Positions 18,481 to 29,019 are shown, numbered from the stretch's first letter. The stretch: DNA of 64,000 nucleotides from Burkholderia savannae (GCF_001524445.2 NZ_CP013418.1:1116001-1180000), one strand, 5' to 3'. Numbers and translations are program-made. Notes: generated from the letters alone by a model not told the origin.

Positions 18481-20535
18481 ATGAACGTGCCATTCTTGCG
18501 GCGCGCGAGCGTCGGCGCACGCCTCGCTGCGCTGTCGAGCGCGCTCTTCGCGCTTCTCTTCGCCGCGTTCGTCTGGGCGCTGACCCACGCCGCCGCCGGC
18601 CAGATCGCCGGCCAGGTTCACACGCGCATCGACGAGAAGGACCGTTCGATCGCCGCGATGATCGCGCTCTTCGACGAAGCGCTCACCGCCGAGGCGAGCC
18701 GCGCGATGACGCTCCTCGGGAGCTTCTTGCCGCCCGGCTACGCGCTCGATCCCGCGCGGACCGTCGACGTCGCGGGCGTCGCGACGCCCGCGCTCACCGC
18801 GGGCGGCCAGACGCTGAACCTCGATTTCTCGATCCCCGACCAGTTCCTGCTGAAGAGCGGCGCGATCGCGACGATCTTCGCGCGAAAGGGCGACGACTTC
18901 GTCCGCGTGACGACGTCGCTGAAAAAGCAGGACGGCAGCCGCGCGATCGGCACGCTGCTCGACCGCAAGGGCCCCGCGTACGCGCCGCTCGTCGCCGGCA
19001 ACACGTATACCGGTCTCGCGACGCTGTTCGGCAAACGTTACATCACCCAATACAAGCCCATCGCGGACGCGAGCGGCGCGATCGTCGGCGCGCTGTTCGT
19101 CGGCATCGACGTCGGCGCGGAAATGCGGCTCGTCGAGAACGGCATCCGCCAGTTGAAGATCGGCGAGCACGGCTACTACTTCGTGCTCGACGCATCGAAC
19201 GGCCCGACGCGCGGCAACCTGATCGTCCATCCGCAGCGCGCGGGCCAGCGCGCCGACGACGCAGCCGCGCCGTACGCGCAGATGCTCGCCGCGAAGGAAG
19301 GCCAGTTGTCCTACACGTCGACCGACACGGCCGCGTCCGACAGCGGCCCGCGCGCGAAATTCGTGTCGTTCGTCACGGTCCCGCAGTGGCAATGGCTCGT
19401 CGGCGGCATCGCGATCGACGACGAAGTGATGGCCGGCATGCGCGCGACCCGCAACCGCTTCGCGGCGATCGGCTGCGCATTCGTGCTCGCGTTCGCGGCG
19501 CTCTTCGTCGCGGTCGTCAAGCGCGTCGTCAGCCGACCGCTCGACGCGGCCGCGCACGCATCCGAGCGCTTCGCGGCGGGCGATCTCAGCGTGCGGATCG
19601 CCGCGCGCGGCGTTCACGACGGCCCGGCCGATCCGCACGCGAGCGGGCGCGGCGACGAGATCGGCCGGCTCGTGCGCGCGGTCGACGGCATCGGCGACGG
19701 CCTCGCGCGGATCGTCGCGCAGGTGCGCCGAGGCGCGGCCGACATCGCGCACGGCACCGTGACGATCGCGGCGGGCAGCAGCAACATGGCCGCGCGAATC
19801 GCGACGCAGGCGAGCAGCGTCGAGCAGACCGCGGCGAGCATGGAGCAGATCACCGCGGCCGTCCAGCAGAACGCCGACCACGCGGCGCAGGCGAACGCGC
19901 TCGCGACGGGCGCGTCGTCCGCCGCGACGACGGGCGGCGCGGCCGTGCAGCGCGTCGTCGCGACGATGGGCGACATCCAGGGCGTCGCGCGCAAGATCGC
20001 CGAGATCACCGGCGTGATCGAGGCAATCGCGTTCCAGACCAACATCCTCGCGCTGAACGCGGCCGTCGAGGCGGCGCGCGCGGGCGAGCACGGCAAGGGC
20101 TTCGCGGTCGTCGCCTCCGAGGTGCGCGCGCTCGCGCAGCGCAGCGCCGCGGCGGCGAAGGAGATCGACGCGCTCGTCGGCGAATCGGCGACGACGGTCG
20201 AGCACGGCTTCCGGATCGCCGAGGACGCCCGCGCGGCGATGCAGGACATCGTCGCGCGCGTCGACCAGGTGCGCGCGATCATCGCCGAGATCAGCGCGGC
20301 GTCGCGCGAGCAGTCGAGCGGCATCGAGCAGGTGAATCTCGCGGTCACGCAGATCGGCGCGGCGACGCAGCAGAACGCGACGCTGATCGCCGACGCCGAG
20401 CGCGCGGCCGCCGCGCTGCGCGACGAGGCCGCGCAGCTCGCGCATGCGGTCAGCGTGTTCAAGCTCGCGGCGGAAGAACGCGCGCATGCGCGAGACGAAA
20501 CGCGCGCGGCATCGGCCCGCGTCGCCGCGCATTGA
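18481..20535 (+). CDS. Methyl-accepting chemotaxis protein with Cache sensor
   Basis: 684 residues. TM1 at about 12-35 and TM2 at about 322-345 flank a roughly 285-residue periplasmic double-Cache-type domain ([10 protein letters not shown] and [13 protein letters not shown] are typical). A HAMP region (about 350-415) and the coiled-coil signalling domain follow. The kinase-contact hairpin is the near-invariant [20 protein letters not shown], then [20 protein letters not shown]. No pentapeptide tether for CheR is visible at the C-terminus (RVAAH). Ligand unknown; Cache domains of this type often bind organic acids or amino acids. Confidence 0.93.
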   Translation: MNVPFLRRASVGARLAALSSALFALLFAAFVWALTHAAAGQIAGQVHTRIDEKDRSIAAMIALFDEALTAEASRAMTLLGSFLPPGYALDPARTVDVAGVATPALTAGGQTLNLDFSIPDQFLLKSGAIATIFARKGDDFVRVTTSLKKQDGSRAIGTLLDRKGPAYAPLVAGNTYTGLATLFGKRYITQYKPIADASGAIVGALFVGIDVGAEMRLVENGIRQLKIGEHGYYFVLDASNGPTRGNLIVHPQRAGQRADDAAAPYAQMLAAKEGQLSYTSTDTAASDSGPRAKFVSFVTVPQWQWLVGGIAIDDEVMAGMRATRNRFAAIGCAFVLAFAALFVAVVKRVVSRPLDAAAHASERFAAGDLSVRIAARGVHDGPADPHASGRGDEIGRLVRAVDGIGDGLARIVAQVRRGAADIAHGTVTIAAGSSNMAARIATQASSVEQTAASMEQITAAVQQNADHAAQANALATGASSAATTGGAAVQRVVATMGDIQGVARKIAEITGVIEAIAFQTNILALNAAVEAARAGEHGKGFAVVASEVRALAQRSAAAAKEIDALVGESATTVEHGFRIAEDARAAMQDIVARVDQVRAIIAEISAASREQSSGIEQVNLAVTQIGAATQQNATLIADAERAAAALRDEAAQLAHAVSVFKLAAEERAHARDETRAASARVAAH

Positions 20536-20553
20536 GCGCGTACGCCGTTCGTA

Positions 20554-20587
20554 AGCTTTCGGGCGCATCGTCAGGCATCCGAAAGCT
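20554..20587 (+). terminator. Possible hairpin after the chemoreceptor gene
   Basis: 9-bp inverted repeat AGCTTTCGG...CCGAAAGCT with a 16-nt loop, 18 bp after the stop. There is no T-run, so a rho-independent terminator is doubtful. Confidence 0.3.
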
Positions 20588-20696
20588 CGCGCATCCGTCT
20601 CATGGATAACGCCGACTGACAGACGGCGCGCGGCTCCCTTACCTTGTGCTCGCGGCATGGATGCACGGCCAGATGCGATCGCACCGGAGGGAACCG

Positions 20697-22670
20697 ATGA
20701 CCTCGCTCGACAAGATGTGGCAATTCCTGTTCGGCAAGCCGCTTGATCCGCTCGACCCGCGCACGCGGCACGCGATCGCGGTCACGCCGATTCTCGCGTG
20801 GGTCGGGCTCGGCGCGGACGGCCTGTCGTCGTCGTGCTACGGCCCGGAAGAGGCGTTCCTCGCGCTCGGCCAGCACACGCCGCTCGCGCTCTTTCTCGCG
20901 CTCGCGACCGCCGCGACCGTGTTCATCATCGCGCTCGGCTACAACCAGGTGATCGAGCTGTTCCCGACGGGCGGCGGCGGCTACCGCGTGTCGACCGCGC
21001 TGCTCGGGCCGAAGCCCGGGCTCGTGTCCGGCGCGGCGCTCCTCGTCGACTACGTGCTGACCGTCGCGACGTCGCTCGCGAGCGGCGTCGACGCATTCTT
21101 CAGCCTGCTGCCCGTCGGCGCGCAGGCGTTCAAGCTCACGACCGAGCTCACGCTGATCGTGCTGATGACGGGCCTGAACTTCCGCGGGATGAAGGAATCG
21201 ATCATGGTGCTGCTGCCGATTTTCGTCGGCTTCGTCGTGCTGCACTTCGGCCTCATCGTCTACGGCGTCGCGGCGCACGGCAGCAACCTCGCGAACGTCG
21301 TGCCCGACGCGTTCGGCGAGGCGCGCGGGATGTCGCACACGCTCGGCCCGCTCGTGATGATCGCGCTGCTGATGCGCGCGTTCTCGCTCGGCGGCGGCAC
21401 GTACACGGGCCTCGAAGCGGTGTCGAACAACGTCAACATGCTCGCCGAGCCGCGCGTGCCGAGCGGCAAGGTGACGATGTTCTACATGGCGACGTCGCTC
21501 GCGTTCACCGCAGGCGGCATCATTCTGCTCTACATGCTGTGGCACGCGAAGCCCGTCGAGGGGCAGACGCTCAACGCGGTCGTGTTCGGCAGCGTGATCG
21601 ACCACCTCGGGCTCGGCTCGTCGTTCGCGCGCCACGCGCTGCTGGCCGCCGTGCTCGCGTTCGAGGCGGGGCTCTTGCTGGTCGGCGCACAGACGGGCTT
21701 TCTCGACGGGCCGGCCGTGCTGTCGAACATGGCCTCCGATTCGTGGGTGCCGCGCCATTTCCGCGATCTGTCGACGCGGCTCGTGCGGCAGAACGGGATC
21801 GTCGTGATGGGCGTCGCGAGCTTTCTGATCCTGCTCTGGACGCACGGCAACGTCGACGTGCTCGTCGTGCTGTACAGCATCAACGTGTTCCTGACGTTCA
21901 GCATGTCACTGCTCGGCCTCTGCACGTACTGGTGGCGGCGCCGCCGCGACGACGCCGGCTGGCTCAGGCATTTCGCGCTGTCGGCGCTCGGGCTGTCGGT
22001 GACGAGCGTCGTGCTCGTGATCACGCTTGTCGAGAAGTTCACGGCGGGCGGCTGGCTGACGGTGCTCGTGACGAGCGCGGTGATCGCCGCGTGCCTGCTG
22101 ATCCACCGCCACTACTCGGACACGCGCGCGCAGCTCGCGAAAGAAGACGCGCTGTTCGCCGGCGAGCCGCCCGCCGTCGACGAGGGCGCCGCGCCCGGCA
22201 AGCCCGATCCGGCGCAGCCGACCGCGGTGCTGCTCGTCGGCAAGCATCGCGGCGCGAGCATGCACGCGCTCTTGTGGGTGAACCGGCTCTTCCCCGGGCA
22301 CTTTCGCAACGTGATTTTTCTGGCGGTCGGCGAAGTCGACGCGAAGAGCTACGACGGCGAGGAGCATCTGGAACGGCTGCGGCACGCGATCACGTCGTCG
22401 CTCGACTACTACGTCGCGCACTGCCGGCGCCACGGGATCGCGGCCGACTACCGGATCGCGTTCGGCACGCATCCGATCGTGGAATTCATGCGCCTCGCCG
22501 ACGAGACGATGGACGAGTTTCCGAACAGCGTCTGCTTCGCGAGCAAGCTGATCTTCCGGCGCGTGAATTTCCTGACCGCGTGGCTGCACAACCAGACGCC
22601 CGTCGAATTGCAGGCGCGGCTGCATCAGCAGGGGCGGCAGATGGTGTTGTTGCCGATGAATGTCGGGTAA
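20697..22670 (+). CDS. APC-fold permease, KimA/KUP-like
   Basis: 657 residues from ATG at 20697, with CGGAGGGA upstream. About twelve membrane helices lie in residues 25-470, followed by a C-terminal cytoplasmic domain of about 170 residues. The first-helix motif GLGADGLSSSCYGPEEAF and the GGGGYRVSTALLGP segment resemble the KimA (YdaO)/KUP potassium transporters more than amino-acid permeases. KimA also has a large cytosolic C-terminal domain. Potassium uptake is therefore my favoured reading, but an amino-acid substrate is not excluded. Monocistronic, convergent with the acyl-CoA ligase. Confidence 0.75.
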   Translation: MTSLDKMWQFLFGKPLDPLDPRTRHAIAVTPILAWVGLGADGLSSSCYGPEEAFLALGQHTPLALFLALATAATVFIIALGYNQVIELFPTGGGGYRVSTALLGPKPGLVSGAALLVDYVLTVATSLASGVDAFFSLLPVGAQAFKLTTELTLIVLMTGLNFRGMKESIMVLLPIFVGFVVLHFGLIVYGVAAHGSNLANVVPDAFGEARGMSHTLGPLVMIALLMRAFSLGGGTYTGLEAVSNNVNMLAEPRVPSGKVTMFYMATSLAFTAGGIILLYMLWHAKPVEGQTLNAVVFGSVIDHLGLGSSFARHALLAAVLAFEAGLLLVGAQTGFLDGPAVLSNMASDSWVPRHFRDLSTRLVRQNGIVVMGVASFLILLWTHGNVDVLVVLYSINVFLTFSMSLLGLCTYWWRRRRDDAGWLRHFALSALGLSVTSVVLVITLVEKFTAGGWLTVLVTSAVIAACLLIHRHYSDTRAQLAKEDALFAGEPPAVDEGAAPGKPDPAQPTAVLLVGKHRGASMHALLWVNRLFPGHFRNVIFLAVGEVDAKSYDGEEHLERLRHAITSSLDYYVAHCRRHGIAADYRIAFGTHPIVEFMRLADETMDEFPNSVCFASKLIFRRVNFLTAWLHNQTPVELQARLHQQGRQMVLLPMNVG

Positions 22671-22703
22671 GCGGCGCGCCCCGGAGCGTCGCCGCGCCGC
22701 GCG

Positions 22704-24365
22704 TCAGGGCTTCTTGCCGGCGCTCCCCGCCAGATCGATCGCCGAGCTCGAGCCGACCTGCGCGCGCAACTGGAACTTCTGGATCTTCCCGGTCGACGTC
22801 TTCGGCAGCTCGCCGAACCGCACCGCCTTCGGGATCTTGAACGCGGCGAGCAGCAGCCGGCAGTGCGCGATGATCTCCTCCTCGGTCGCGCTCATCCCTT
22901 CGCGCAGCTCGACGAACGCGCACGGCACCTCGCCCCATTTCGGGTCCGGCAGCGCGACGACCGCCGCGACCGCGACGGCCGGATGCCGGTACAGCGCGTC
23001 CTCGACCTCGATGCTCGAAATGTTCTCGCCGCCCGAGATGATGATGTCCTTGCGGCGGTCCCTGATCCGGATGTAGCCGTCGGGCGTGAGCACGCCCAGG
23101 TCGCCCGTGTGGAACCAGCCGCCCGCGAACGCCTCGTCGGTCGCGTGCGGGTTCTTCAGATAGCCCTTCATGCAGATGTTGCCGCGGAACATGATCTCGC
23201 CGAGCGTCTCGCCGTCCGCCGGCACGGGCGCCATCGTGTCGGGATCGAGCACCGTCGCGCCCGCCTGCAGGTGGTAGCGCACGCCCTGCCGCGCGTTCAG
23301 CTGCGCGAGCTCCTCGTCGGGCAGCGATTCCCAGTGCGACTGCTTCGCGCAGACCGTCGCCGGGCCGTACACCTCGGTGAGCCCGTAGACGTGCGTGAGA
23401 TCGAAGCCGATCTCCTTCATCTTCGCGATCACCGCGGGCGCGGGCGCCGCGCCCGCGACGAACGCATGCACCTTGTGCGCGATCCCCTCGCGCCATTGCG
23501 CGGGCGCGTTCGCGATCGCGCCCTGCACGATCGGCGCGCCGCTGTAGTGCGTGACGCGCTCGCGCCGGATCAGGTCGAGCACGAGCTTCGCGTCGACCTT
23601 GCGCAGGCACACGTTCACGCCCGCGCGCGCCGCGACCGCCCACGGAAAGCACCAGCCGTTGCAGTGGAACATCGGCAGCGTCCACAGGTAGACCGCGTGC
23701 TTCGGCATGTCCCATTCGAGGATGTTGCTGATCGCGGCCAGGTACGCGCCTCGGTGGTGATAGACGACGCCCTTCGGATCGCCCGTCGTCCCCGACGTGT
23801 AGTTCAGCGCGATCGCCTCCCATTCGTCGGACGGCGGCTTCCATGCGTACGCGGGATCGCCGCCCGCGAGGAACGCCTCGTAGTCGGTCGCGCCACGGAA
23901 ACGGGCCGGATCGGCGGGCATCGCGTCGGCGACGCTGACGATCGCGAGCCCCGGCACCTCGAGCGCCGCGCGGTGCGCGAACTCCGCGTACTCGGTGTCG
24001 ACGATCAGCACCTTCGCCTCGCCGTGGCGCAGCATGAACAGCATCGACGGGATATCGAGCCGCGTGTTCAGCGCGTTGAGGACGGCGCCTGCCATCGGCA
24101 CGCCGAAGTGCGCCTCGATCATCTGCGGAATGTTCGGCAGCAGCGCGGCGACCGTGTCGCCCCGCCCGACGCCCGCGCGCTCGAGCGCGCTCGCGAGCCG
24201 CCGTGCGCGCGCGTAGGTTTCGCTCCACGTGCGGCGCACGTCGCCGTGCACGACGGCGAGGCGAGCGCCGTACACCTCGGCCGCGCGCGCGATGAAATCG
24301 ATCGGCGTGAGCGGCACGTAATTGGCGTCGCGCTTGCCGAGTCCCTCCTCGAACCTCTGCGTCAT
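22704..24365 (-). CDS. Acyl-CoA ligase (AMP-forming, medium/long chain)
   Basis: 553 residues from ATG at 24365, with AGGAGACGAC upstream. Adenylate-forming motifs are in order: the P-loop-like YTSGTTGDPKG (about residue 195), the YGLTEVYGP acid motif (about 320), the GWFHTGDLG motif (about 425) and the catalytic lysine near the end in PKTSTGKIQKF. The sequence is of the AlkK-type medium-chain fatty acyl-CoA synthetase class. It is divergent from a Crp-type regulator, with two inverted repeats between them. No beta-oxidation genes are adjacent. Confidence 0.9.
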   Translation of the reverse strand: MTQRFEEGLGKRDANYVPLTPIDFIARAAEVYGARLAVVHGDVRRTWSETYARARRLASALERAGVGRGDTVAALLPNIPQMIEAHFGVPMAGAVLNALNTRLDIPSMLFMLRHGEAKVLIVDTEYAEFAHRAALEVPGLAIVSVADAMPADPARFRGATDYEAFLAGGDPAYAWKPPSDEWEAIALNYTSGTTGDPKGVVYHHRGAYLAAISNILEWDMPKHAVYLWTLPMFHCNGWCFPWAVAARAGVNVCLRKVDAKLVLDLIRRERVTHYSGAPIVQGAIANAPAQWREGIAHKVHAFVAGAAPAPAVIAKMKEIGFDLTHVYGLTEVYGPATVCAKQSHWESLPDEELAQLNARQGVRYHLQAGATVLDPDTMAPVPADGETLGEIMFRGNICMKGYLKNPHATDEAFAGGWFHTGDLGVLTPDGYIRIRDRRKDIIISGGENISSIEVEDALYRHPAVAVAAVVALPDPKWGEVPCAFVELREGMSATEEEIIAHCRLLLAAFKIPKAVRFGELPKTSTGKIQKFQLRAQVGSSSAIDLAGSAGKKP

Positions 24366-24411
24366 GATGTCGTCTCCTGCAAGGCTCGCGCCTCGATATC
24401 GTTGGTTTGTG

Positions 24412-24423
24412 GTCCAATTGGAC
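24412..24423. promoter_or_regulatory. 12-bp palindrome, candidate operator
   Basis: Perfect palindrome GTCCAATTGGAC, 46 bp upstream of the ligase start, in the ligase/Crp divergent promoter. A good position for repressor or activator binding; protein unknown. Confidence 0.5.
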
Positions 24424-24449
24424 AAGCCTACTCGCGGCCATTGTGAGCC

Positions 24450-24471
24450 GTCTGTCACCCAAGCGACAGAC
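24450..24471. promoter_or_regulatory. 7-bp inverted repeat, candidate Crp-type site
   Basis: GTCTGTC and GACAGAC separated by 8 bp. The 22-bp overall span suits a Crp/Fnr-family dimer. It lies 49 bp upstream of the regulator start, so autoregulation is plausible. Confidence 0.45.
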
Positions 24472-24519
24472 TCCCCGCCGGCGACCGCGCGTATTCCCTA
24501 TCCTCGCAAACCCTGTGTG

Positions 24520-25305
24520 ATGCAAGACGACGCTCGAGCCGAGGTTCAAGCCGACGCCCAAACGATTCGCCGCGCGCCGCCGCTCGACGCGCCGCCAGCC
24601 GATACGGCCGGCGCGACCGGGCCCGGCGATCTTCGCGCGCTCTTCTCCCACTGCGGCTGGTTCAACGCGCTCGCGCCCGAGCACCAGGCGCTCGTCGTCG
24701 CGCAGTCGCACGCCGAGCATCACGACGCGGGCGATTGGGTCGCGCGCCGGCAGGCGCCCACCGAATACTGGATCGGCGTGCATCGCGGGCTCGTGAAGCT
24801 CGCGATCTACAACGCGTCCGGGCGCGGCTGCACGTTCTCCGGCGTGCCGTCGGGCGGCTGGTTCGGCGAAGGCAGCGTGATCAAGCGCGAGCTGCGCAAG
24901 TACGACGTGATCGCGGTCCAGCGCTCGCTCGTGCTGTTCGTGCCGACCGCGACGTTCCATGCGCTCCTCGACAGCAGCCTGCCGTTCACGGGCTTCGTGA
25001 TCCGCCAGTTGAACAACCGGATGGGCGAGTTCATCGCGTCGATCCAGAACAGCCGGCTGCTCGACGTGAACGCGCGCGTCGCGCAATCGCTCGCGCAGCT
25101 CTTCAATCCCGACTTGTATCCGGACACCGGCGCGACGCTCGCGATCTCGCAGGAGGAACTCGGGATGCTCGTCGGCGTGTCGCGGCAGCGGATCAATCAG
25201 GCGCTCCGGCACCTCGAGCGGCTCGGCGCGCTGCGTGTCGCGTACAACCAGATCGACGTGCTCGATCTGCCGAGGCTCGCGGCGTTCGGGATGGAGCAGA
25301 TCTGA
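24520..25305 (+). CDS. Crp/Fnr-family transcriptional regulator
   Basis: 261 residues from ATG at 24520; upstream in-frame codons run into the neighbour's promoter. After a 40-residue Ala-rich N-terminal extension come a cyclic-nucleotide-binding-type beta-barrel (about 50-165), a long dimer helix, and a winged helix-turn-helix with ISQEELGMLVGVSRQRINQA. There is no N-terminal Fnr-type cysteine cluster. The ligand cannot be told. Probably controls the divergent acyl-CoA ligase gene. Confidence 0.87.
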   Translation: MQDDARAEVQADAQTIRRAPPLDAPPADTAGATGPGDLRALFSHCGWFNALAPEHQALVVAQSHAEHHDAGDWVARRQAPTEYWIGVHRGLVKLAIYNASGRGCTFSGVPSGGWFGEGSVIKRELRKYDVIAVQRSLVLFVPTATFHALLDSSLPFTGFVIRQLNNRMGEFIASIQNSRLLDVNARVAQSLAQLFNPDLYPDTGATLAISQEELGMLVGVSRQRINQALRHLERLGALRVAYNQIDVLDLPRLAAFGMEQI

Positions 25306-25387
25306 CGAAGGGCCGCCGCGACGCTCGGGCGGCCTGTGGGCGGCCCGAGGGCGGCTGAGCCGTGCGTCGACGGGCGTCGCACGCACG

Positions 25388-25640
25388 CGCTGCCGCTCGA
25401 CGACATCTATCTGTGCGGCGGCCGGGTTGTCGCCGTCATATCTGGTCCGCGCGTTCGGCGCGCGTTACGGGATGAAGCCGCATGCGTCTCTCGCGAACCG
25501 GCGCATTCGATACGGCCGCGCGCGGTTGAAGCTCGGCCGGCCGATCGCCGACGTCGCGCTCGATGCGGGCTTCGCCCCAAGCCCGCCAATCATCAGCCGA
25601 ATGCGCCACCCCGATCCGGCCGGTCCGGCAAAGCCTGCGC
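25388..25640 (+). pseudogene. AraC-family regulator, DNA-binding remnant
   Basis: Only the AraC/XylS DNA-binding part survives. ALPLDDIYLC occurs in one frame; after a shift near 25425 the next frame reads GLSPSYLVRAFGARYGMKPH, ANRRIRYGRARLKLGRP and IADVALDAGF. These match the two helix-turn-helix segments of AraC proteins. A second shift follows GF and the effector domain is missing. It is a decayed gene between the Crp-type regulator and the RND pump. Confidence 0.75.
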
Positions 25641-25785
25641 GCCGACGCCCGCCCCGCCCGATTCCTCCGACGATCCCTTCCTGACAAATCCGCCATCTTC
25701 GCGTCAGCGACACGTCCGGCGCGCTTTTTTATCATGCGATCCCGACCACCGACGCAACGCCCGCCCGTCTGAGCACCCGCCCTCC

Positions 25786-28700
25786 ATGTGGATCGTCAAT
25801 CTCGCGCTCAAGCGCCCGTACACGTTCATCGTGATGGCCATCATGATCCTGCTGGCCACGCCTCTCGCGCTGATGCGCACGCCGACCGACGTGCTGCCGT
25901 CGATCGACATTCCGGTCATCAGCGTGATCTGGAATTACAACGGCCTGTCCGCGCAGGAGATGACCGACCGGATCACGTCCGTCCACGAGCGCACGCTGAC
26001 GACGACCGTCAGCAACATCCAGCACATCGAATCGCAGACGCTGCCCGGCATCGCGATCATCAAGATCTTCCTGCAGCCCGGCGCGAGCACGCAGACGGCG
26101 ATCGCGCAGACGGTGTCGGCCGCGCAGGCGATCGTGCGGCAGATGCCGCAGGGCGCGACGCCGCCCCTCATCATCAGTTACTCGGCGTCGAGCATTCCGG
26201 TGATCCAGCTCGGGCTGTCGAGCCAGTCGATGAGCGAGCAGCAGCTCGCCGACGTCGCGATGAACTTCCTGCGTCCGCAACTGATCACGATTCCCGGCGC
26301 GCAGGTGCCCTACCCGTACGGCGGCCGCACGCGCGTGATCTCCGTCGATCTCGACACGCAGGCGCTGCTCGCGAAGGGCATGACGCCCGCCGACATCGTC
26401 AATGCAGTCAACGCTCAGAACCTCGTGCTGCCGACCGGCACCGCGAAAATCGGCCAGACCGAATACCGCGTCGGCACGAACGCGTCGCCGGACACGCTCG
26501 CCGAGCTGAACCGGCTGCCCGTGCGGACGACGGGCGGCGCGACGATCTATCTGTCAGACGTCGCGCACGTGCGCGACGGCTTCACGCCGCAGACGAACGT
26601 CGTGCGCAAGGACGGCGAGCGCGGCGTGCTCGTGTCGGTGCTCAAGAGCGGCGACGCGTCGACGCTCGCCGTCGTCAACACGCTGAAGGCGCTGCTGCCG
26701 TCGGTCGAGAACACGCTGCCCGAGGATCTGAAAATCACGCCGCTCTTCGATCAGTCGGTGTTCGTCGACGCGGCGATCCAGGGCGTGATTCACGAGGCGC
26801 TGATCGCCGCCGCGCTGACCGCGATGATGATCCTGCTGTTCCTCGGCAACTGGCGCAGCACGCTCATCATCGCGATCTCGATTCCGCTGTCGATCTTCAC
26901 GTCGCTGCTCGCGCTCGCCGCGCTCGGCGAAACGATCAACATCATGACGCTCGGCGGCCTCGCGCTCGCGGTCGGCATTCTCGTCGACGACGCGACGGTC
27001 ACGATCGAGAACATCGAACGCCATCTGCATCTGGGCTCCGACCTGCGCACGGCGATCCTCGAGGGCGCGGGCGAGATCGCGGTGCCCGCGCTCGTGTCGA
27101 CGCTCTGCATCTGCGTCGTGTTCGTGCCGATGTTCTTCCTCACGGGCGTCGCGCGCTATCTGTTCGTGCCGCTCGCCGAGGCGGTGGTGTTCGCGATGCT
27201 CGCGTCGTACGTGCTGTCGCGCACGCTCGTGCCGACGCTCGCGATGCTGCTGTTCGGCAAGCACCGCCCGGGCATCGGCCCAGCCGCGCCCGCCGCGCGG
27301 CCGTCGCGCTTCGCGCGCTTTCATCATGCGTTCGAGCGCGCGTTCGAGCGGCTGCGCGCGGGCTACATCGTGCTGCTGAGCGTGCTGCTCGTGCGCCGCC
27401 GCTTCCATGCGTCGCTCTTTCTCGGCTTCTGCGTGCTGTCGACGGGCCTCGTGTTCGCGCTCGGCCGCGACTTCTTCCCGAGCGTCGACGCGGGCAACCT
27501 CCGCCTGCACATGCGCGCGCCGACCGGCTACCGGATCGAGGAAACCGCGCGGCTCGCCGACCAGGTCGAGCAGACGATCCGCGAAGCGGTGCCGGCCGCC
27601 GAGCTCGGCACGATCGTCGACAATCTCGGGCTGCCGGTGAGCGGCATCAACCTGTCGTACAGCAACGCGGGCACGATCGGCACGCTCGACGGCGAGATCC
27701 TGATCGCGCTCAAGCCCGGCCACGCGAGCGCGCAGCGCTACGTCGAGCAGTTGCGCGGCCTCTTGCCCGCGCGCTTTCCGGGCGTCGAGTTCTTCTTCCA
27801 GCCGTCGGACATCGTCACGCAGATCCTGAACTTCGGGCAGCCGGCCGCGATCGACGTGCAGGTGCAAGGCGCCGACCTCGCGTCGAACATGGCGATCGCG
27901 AGCCGGCTGATGAAGCGCGTGCGCGCGATTCCCGGCGCCGTCGACGCGCACGTCCTGCAACGCAACGACGAGCCGAGCCTCACGGCCGACATGGACCGCA
28001 CGCGCATGCAACAGCTCGACCTGTCCGCGCAGAACGTCGCGCAGAACCTGCTGATCTCGCTCGCCGGCACGTCGCAGACCGCGCCGTCGTTCTGGGTGAA
28101 TCCGAAGACGGGCGTGCAATATCCGCTGACCATCCAGACGCCGCAATACCAGGTCGGCTCGGTCGGCGACCTGCTCGCGACGCCCGTGTCGGCGAGCGGC
28201 CGCGCGGGCGCGCCGTACCAGCTGCTCGGCAATCTCGTCGACATCGTGCCGGGCGTGTCGCCCGCCGTCGTCACGCATTACAACATCCGCCCGGTGATCG
28301 ACCTGCTCGTGAGCGTCGAGGGCCGCGACCTCGGCTCGGTCGCGACCGAGATCGGCCGCGCGATCGACGACGCGCGCGCGACGCTGCCGCGCGGCACGAC
28401 GATCACGATGCGCGGCCAGGTGGAGACGATGCGCACGTCGTATCTCGGCCTCGGCGCGGGCGTCGCGATGGCGATCGTGCTCGTCTATCTGCTGATCGTC
28501 GTGAACTTCCAGTCGTGGCTCGATCCGCTCATCATCGTGAGCGCGATGCCCGCCGCGCTCGCCGGCATCGCGTGGATGCTGTACATCACCGGCACGCACC
28601 TGTCGGTGCCGGCGCTCACGGGCGCGATCATGACGGTCGGCGTGGCGACCGCGAACAGCATTCTCGTCGTCGCGTTCGCGCGGCAGCGGCTCGAGGCCGG

Positions 28701-29004
28701 CGCGCCGCCGCTCACGGCCGCGCTCGAGGCGGGCGCGACGCGAATCCGCCCGGTGCTGATGACCGCGCTCGCGATGATCATCGGCATGATCCCGATGGCG
28801 CTCGGCCTGGGCGTCGGCGCCGAGCAGAACGCGCCGCTCGGCCGCGCGGTGATCGGCGGCCTGCTGCTCGCGACCGTCTCGACGCTGCTGTTCGTGCCGC
28901 TCGTGTTCGCGGGCGTCCACCAGCGGCTCGCGAAGCGCCGCGCGCGCCGCGCCGCGGCCGAGCGTGCCGGCGACGCCGCGCCCCGTTCCGTTGACCCGAA
29001 TTGA
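25786..29004 (+). CDS. RND-family efflux pump, inner-membrane subunit
   Basis: 1072 residues from ATG at 25786, the normal RND length. Twelve membrane helices, with one helix before each of two large periplasmic loops. The TM4 proton-relay pair Asp-Asp is present in VGILVDDATVTIENIER (about residue 400). The family appears closer to HAE1 drug/organic-compound exporters than to metal exporters. It is the first gene of a five-gene cluster with adaptor, outer-membrane factor and a two-component system (15 bp to the adaptor gene). It should work as a trimer taking substrates from the periplasm or inner membrane. Confidence 0.93.
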   Translation: MWIVNLALKRPYTFIVMAIMILLATPLALMRTPTDVLPSIDIPVISVIWNYNGLSAQEMTDRITSVHERTLTTTVSNIQHIESQTLPGIAIIKIFLQPGASTQTAIAQTVSAAQAIVRQMPQGATPPLIISYSASSIPVIQLGLSSQSMSEQQLADVAMNFLRPQLITIPGAQVPYPYGGRTRVISVDLDTQALLAKGMTPADIVNAVNAQNLVLPTGTAKIGQTEYRVGTNASPDTLAELNRLPVRTTGGATIYLSDVAHVRDGFTPQTNVVRKDGERGVLVSVLKSGDASTLAVVNTLKALLPSVENTLPEDLKITPLFDQSVFVDAAIQGVIHEALIAAALTAMMILLFLGNWRSTLIIAISIPLSIFTSLLALAALGETINIMTLGGLALAVGILVDDATVTIENIERHLHLGSDLRTAILEGAGEIAVPALVSTLCICVVFVPMFFLTGVARYLFVPLAEAVVFAMLASYVLSRTLVPTLAMLLFGKHRPGIGPAAPAARPSRFARFHHAFERAFERLRAGYIVLLSVLLVRRRFHASLFLGFCVLSTGLVFALGRDFFPSVDAGNLRLHMRAPTGYRIEETARLADQVEQTIREAVPAAELGTIVDNLGLPVSGINLSYSNAGTIGTLDGEILIALKPGHASAQRYVEQLRGLLPARFPGVEFFFQPSDIVTQILNFGQPAAIDVQVQGADLASNMAIASRLMKRVRAIPGAVDAHVLQRNDEPSLTADMDRTRMQQLDLSAQNVAQNLLISLAGTSQTAPSFWVNPKTGVQYPLTIQTPQYQVGSVGDLLATPVSASGRAGAPYQLLGNLVDIVPGVSPAVVTHYNIRPVIDLLVSVEGRDLGSVATEIGRAIDDARATLPRGTTITMRGQVETMRTSYLGLGAGVAMAIVLVYLLIVVNFQSWLDPLIIVSAMPAALAGIAWMLYITGTHLSVPALTGAIMTVGVATANSILVVAFARQRLEAGAPPLTAALEAGATRIRPVLMTALAMIIGMIPMALGLGVGAEQNAPLGRAVIGGLLLATVSTLLFVPLVFAGVHQRLAKRRARRAAAERAGDAAPRSVDPN

Positions 29005-29019
29005 GAACCGGTTGAATCC

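Noticed and set aside
20554..20587. Hairpin after the chemoreceptor as a firm terminator
   Set aside because: Loop of 16 nt and no T-run; kept only as a low-confidence feature.
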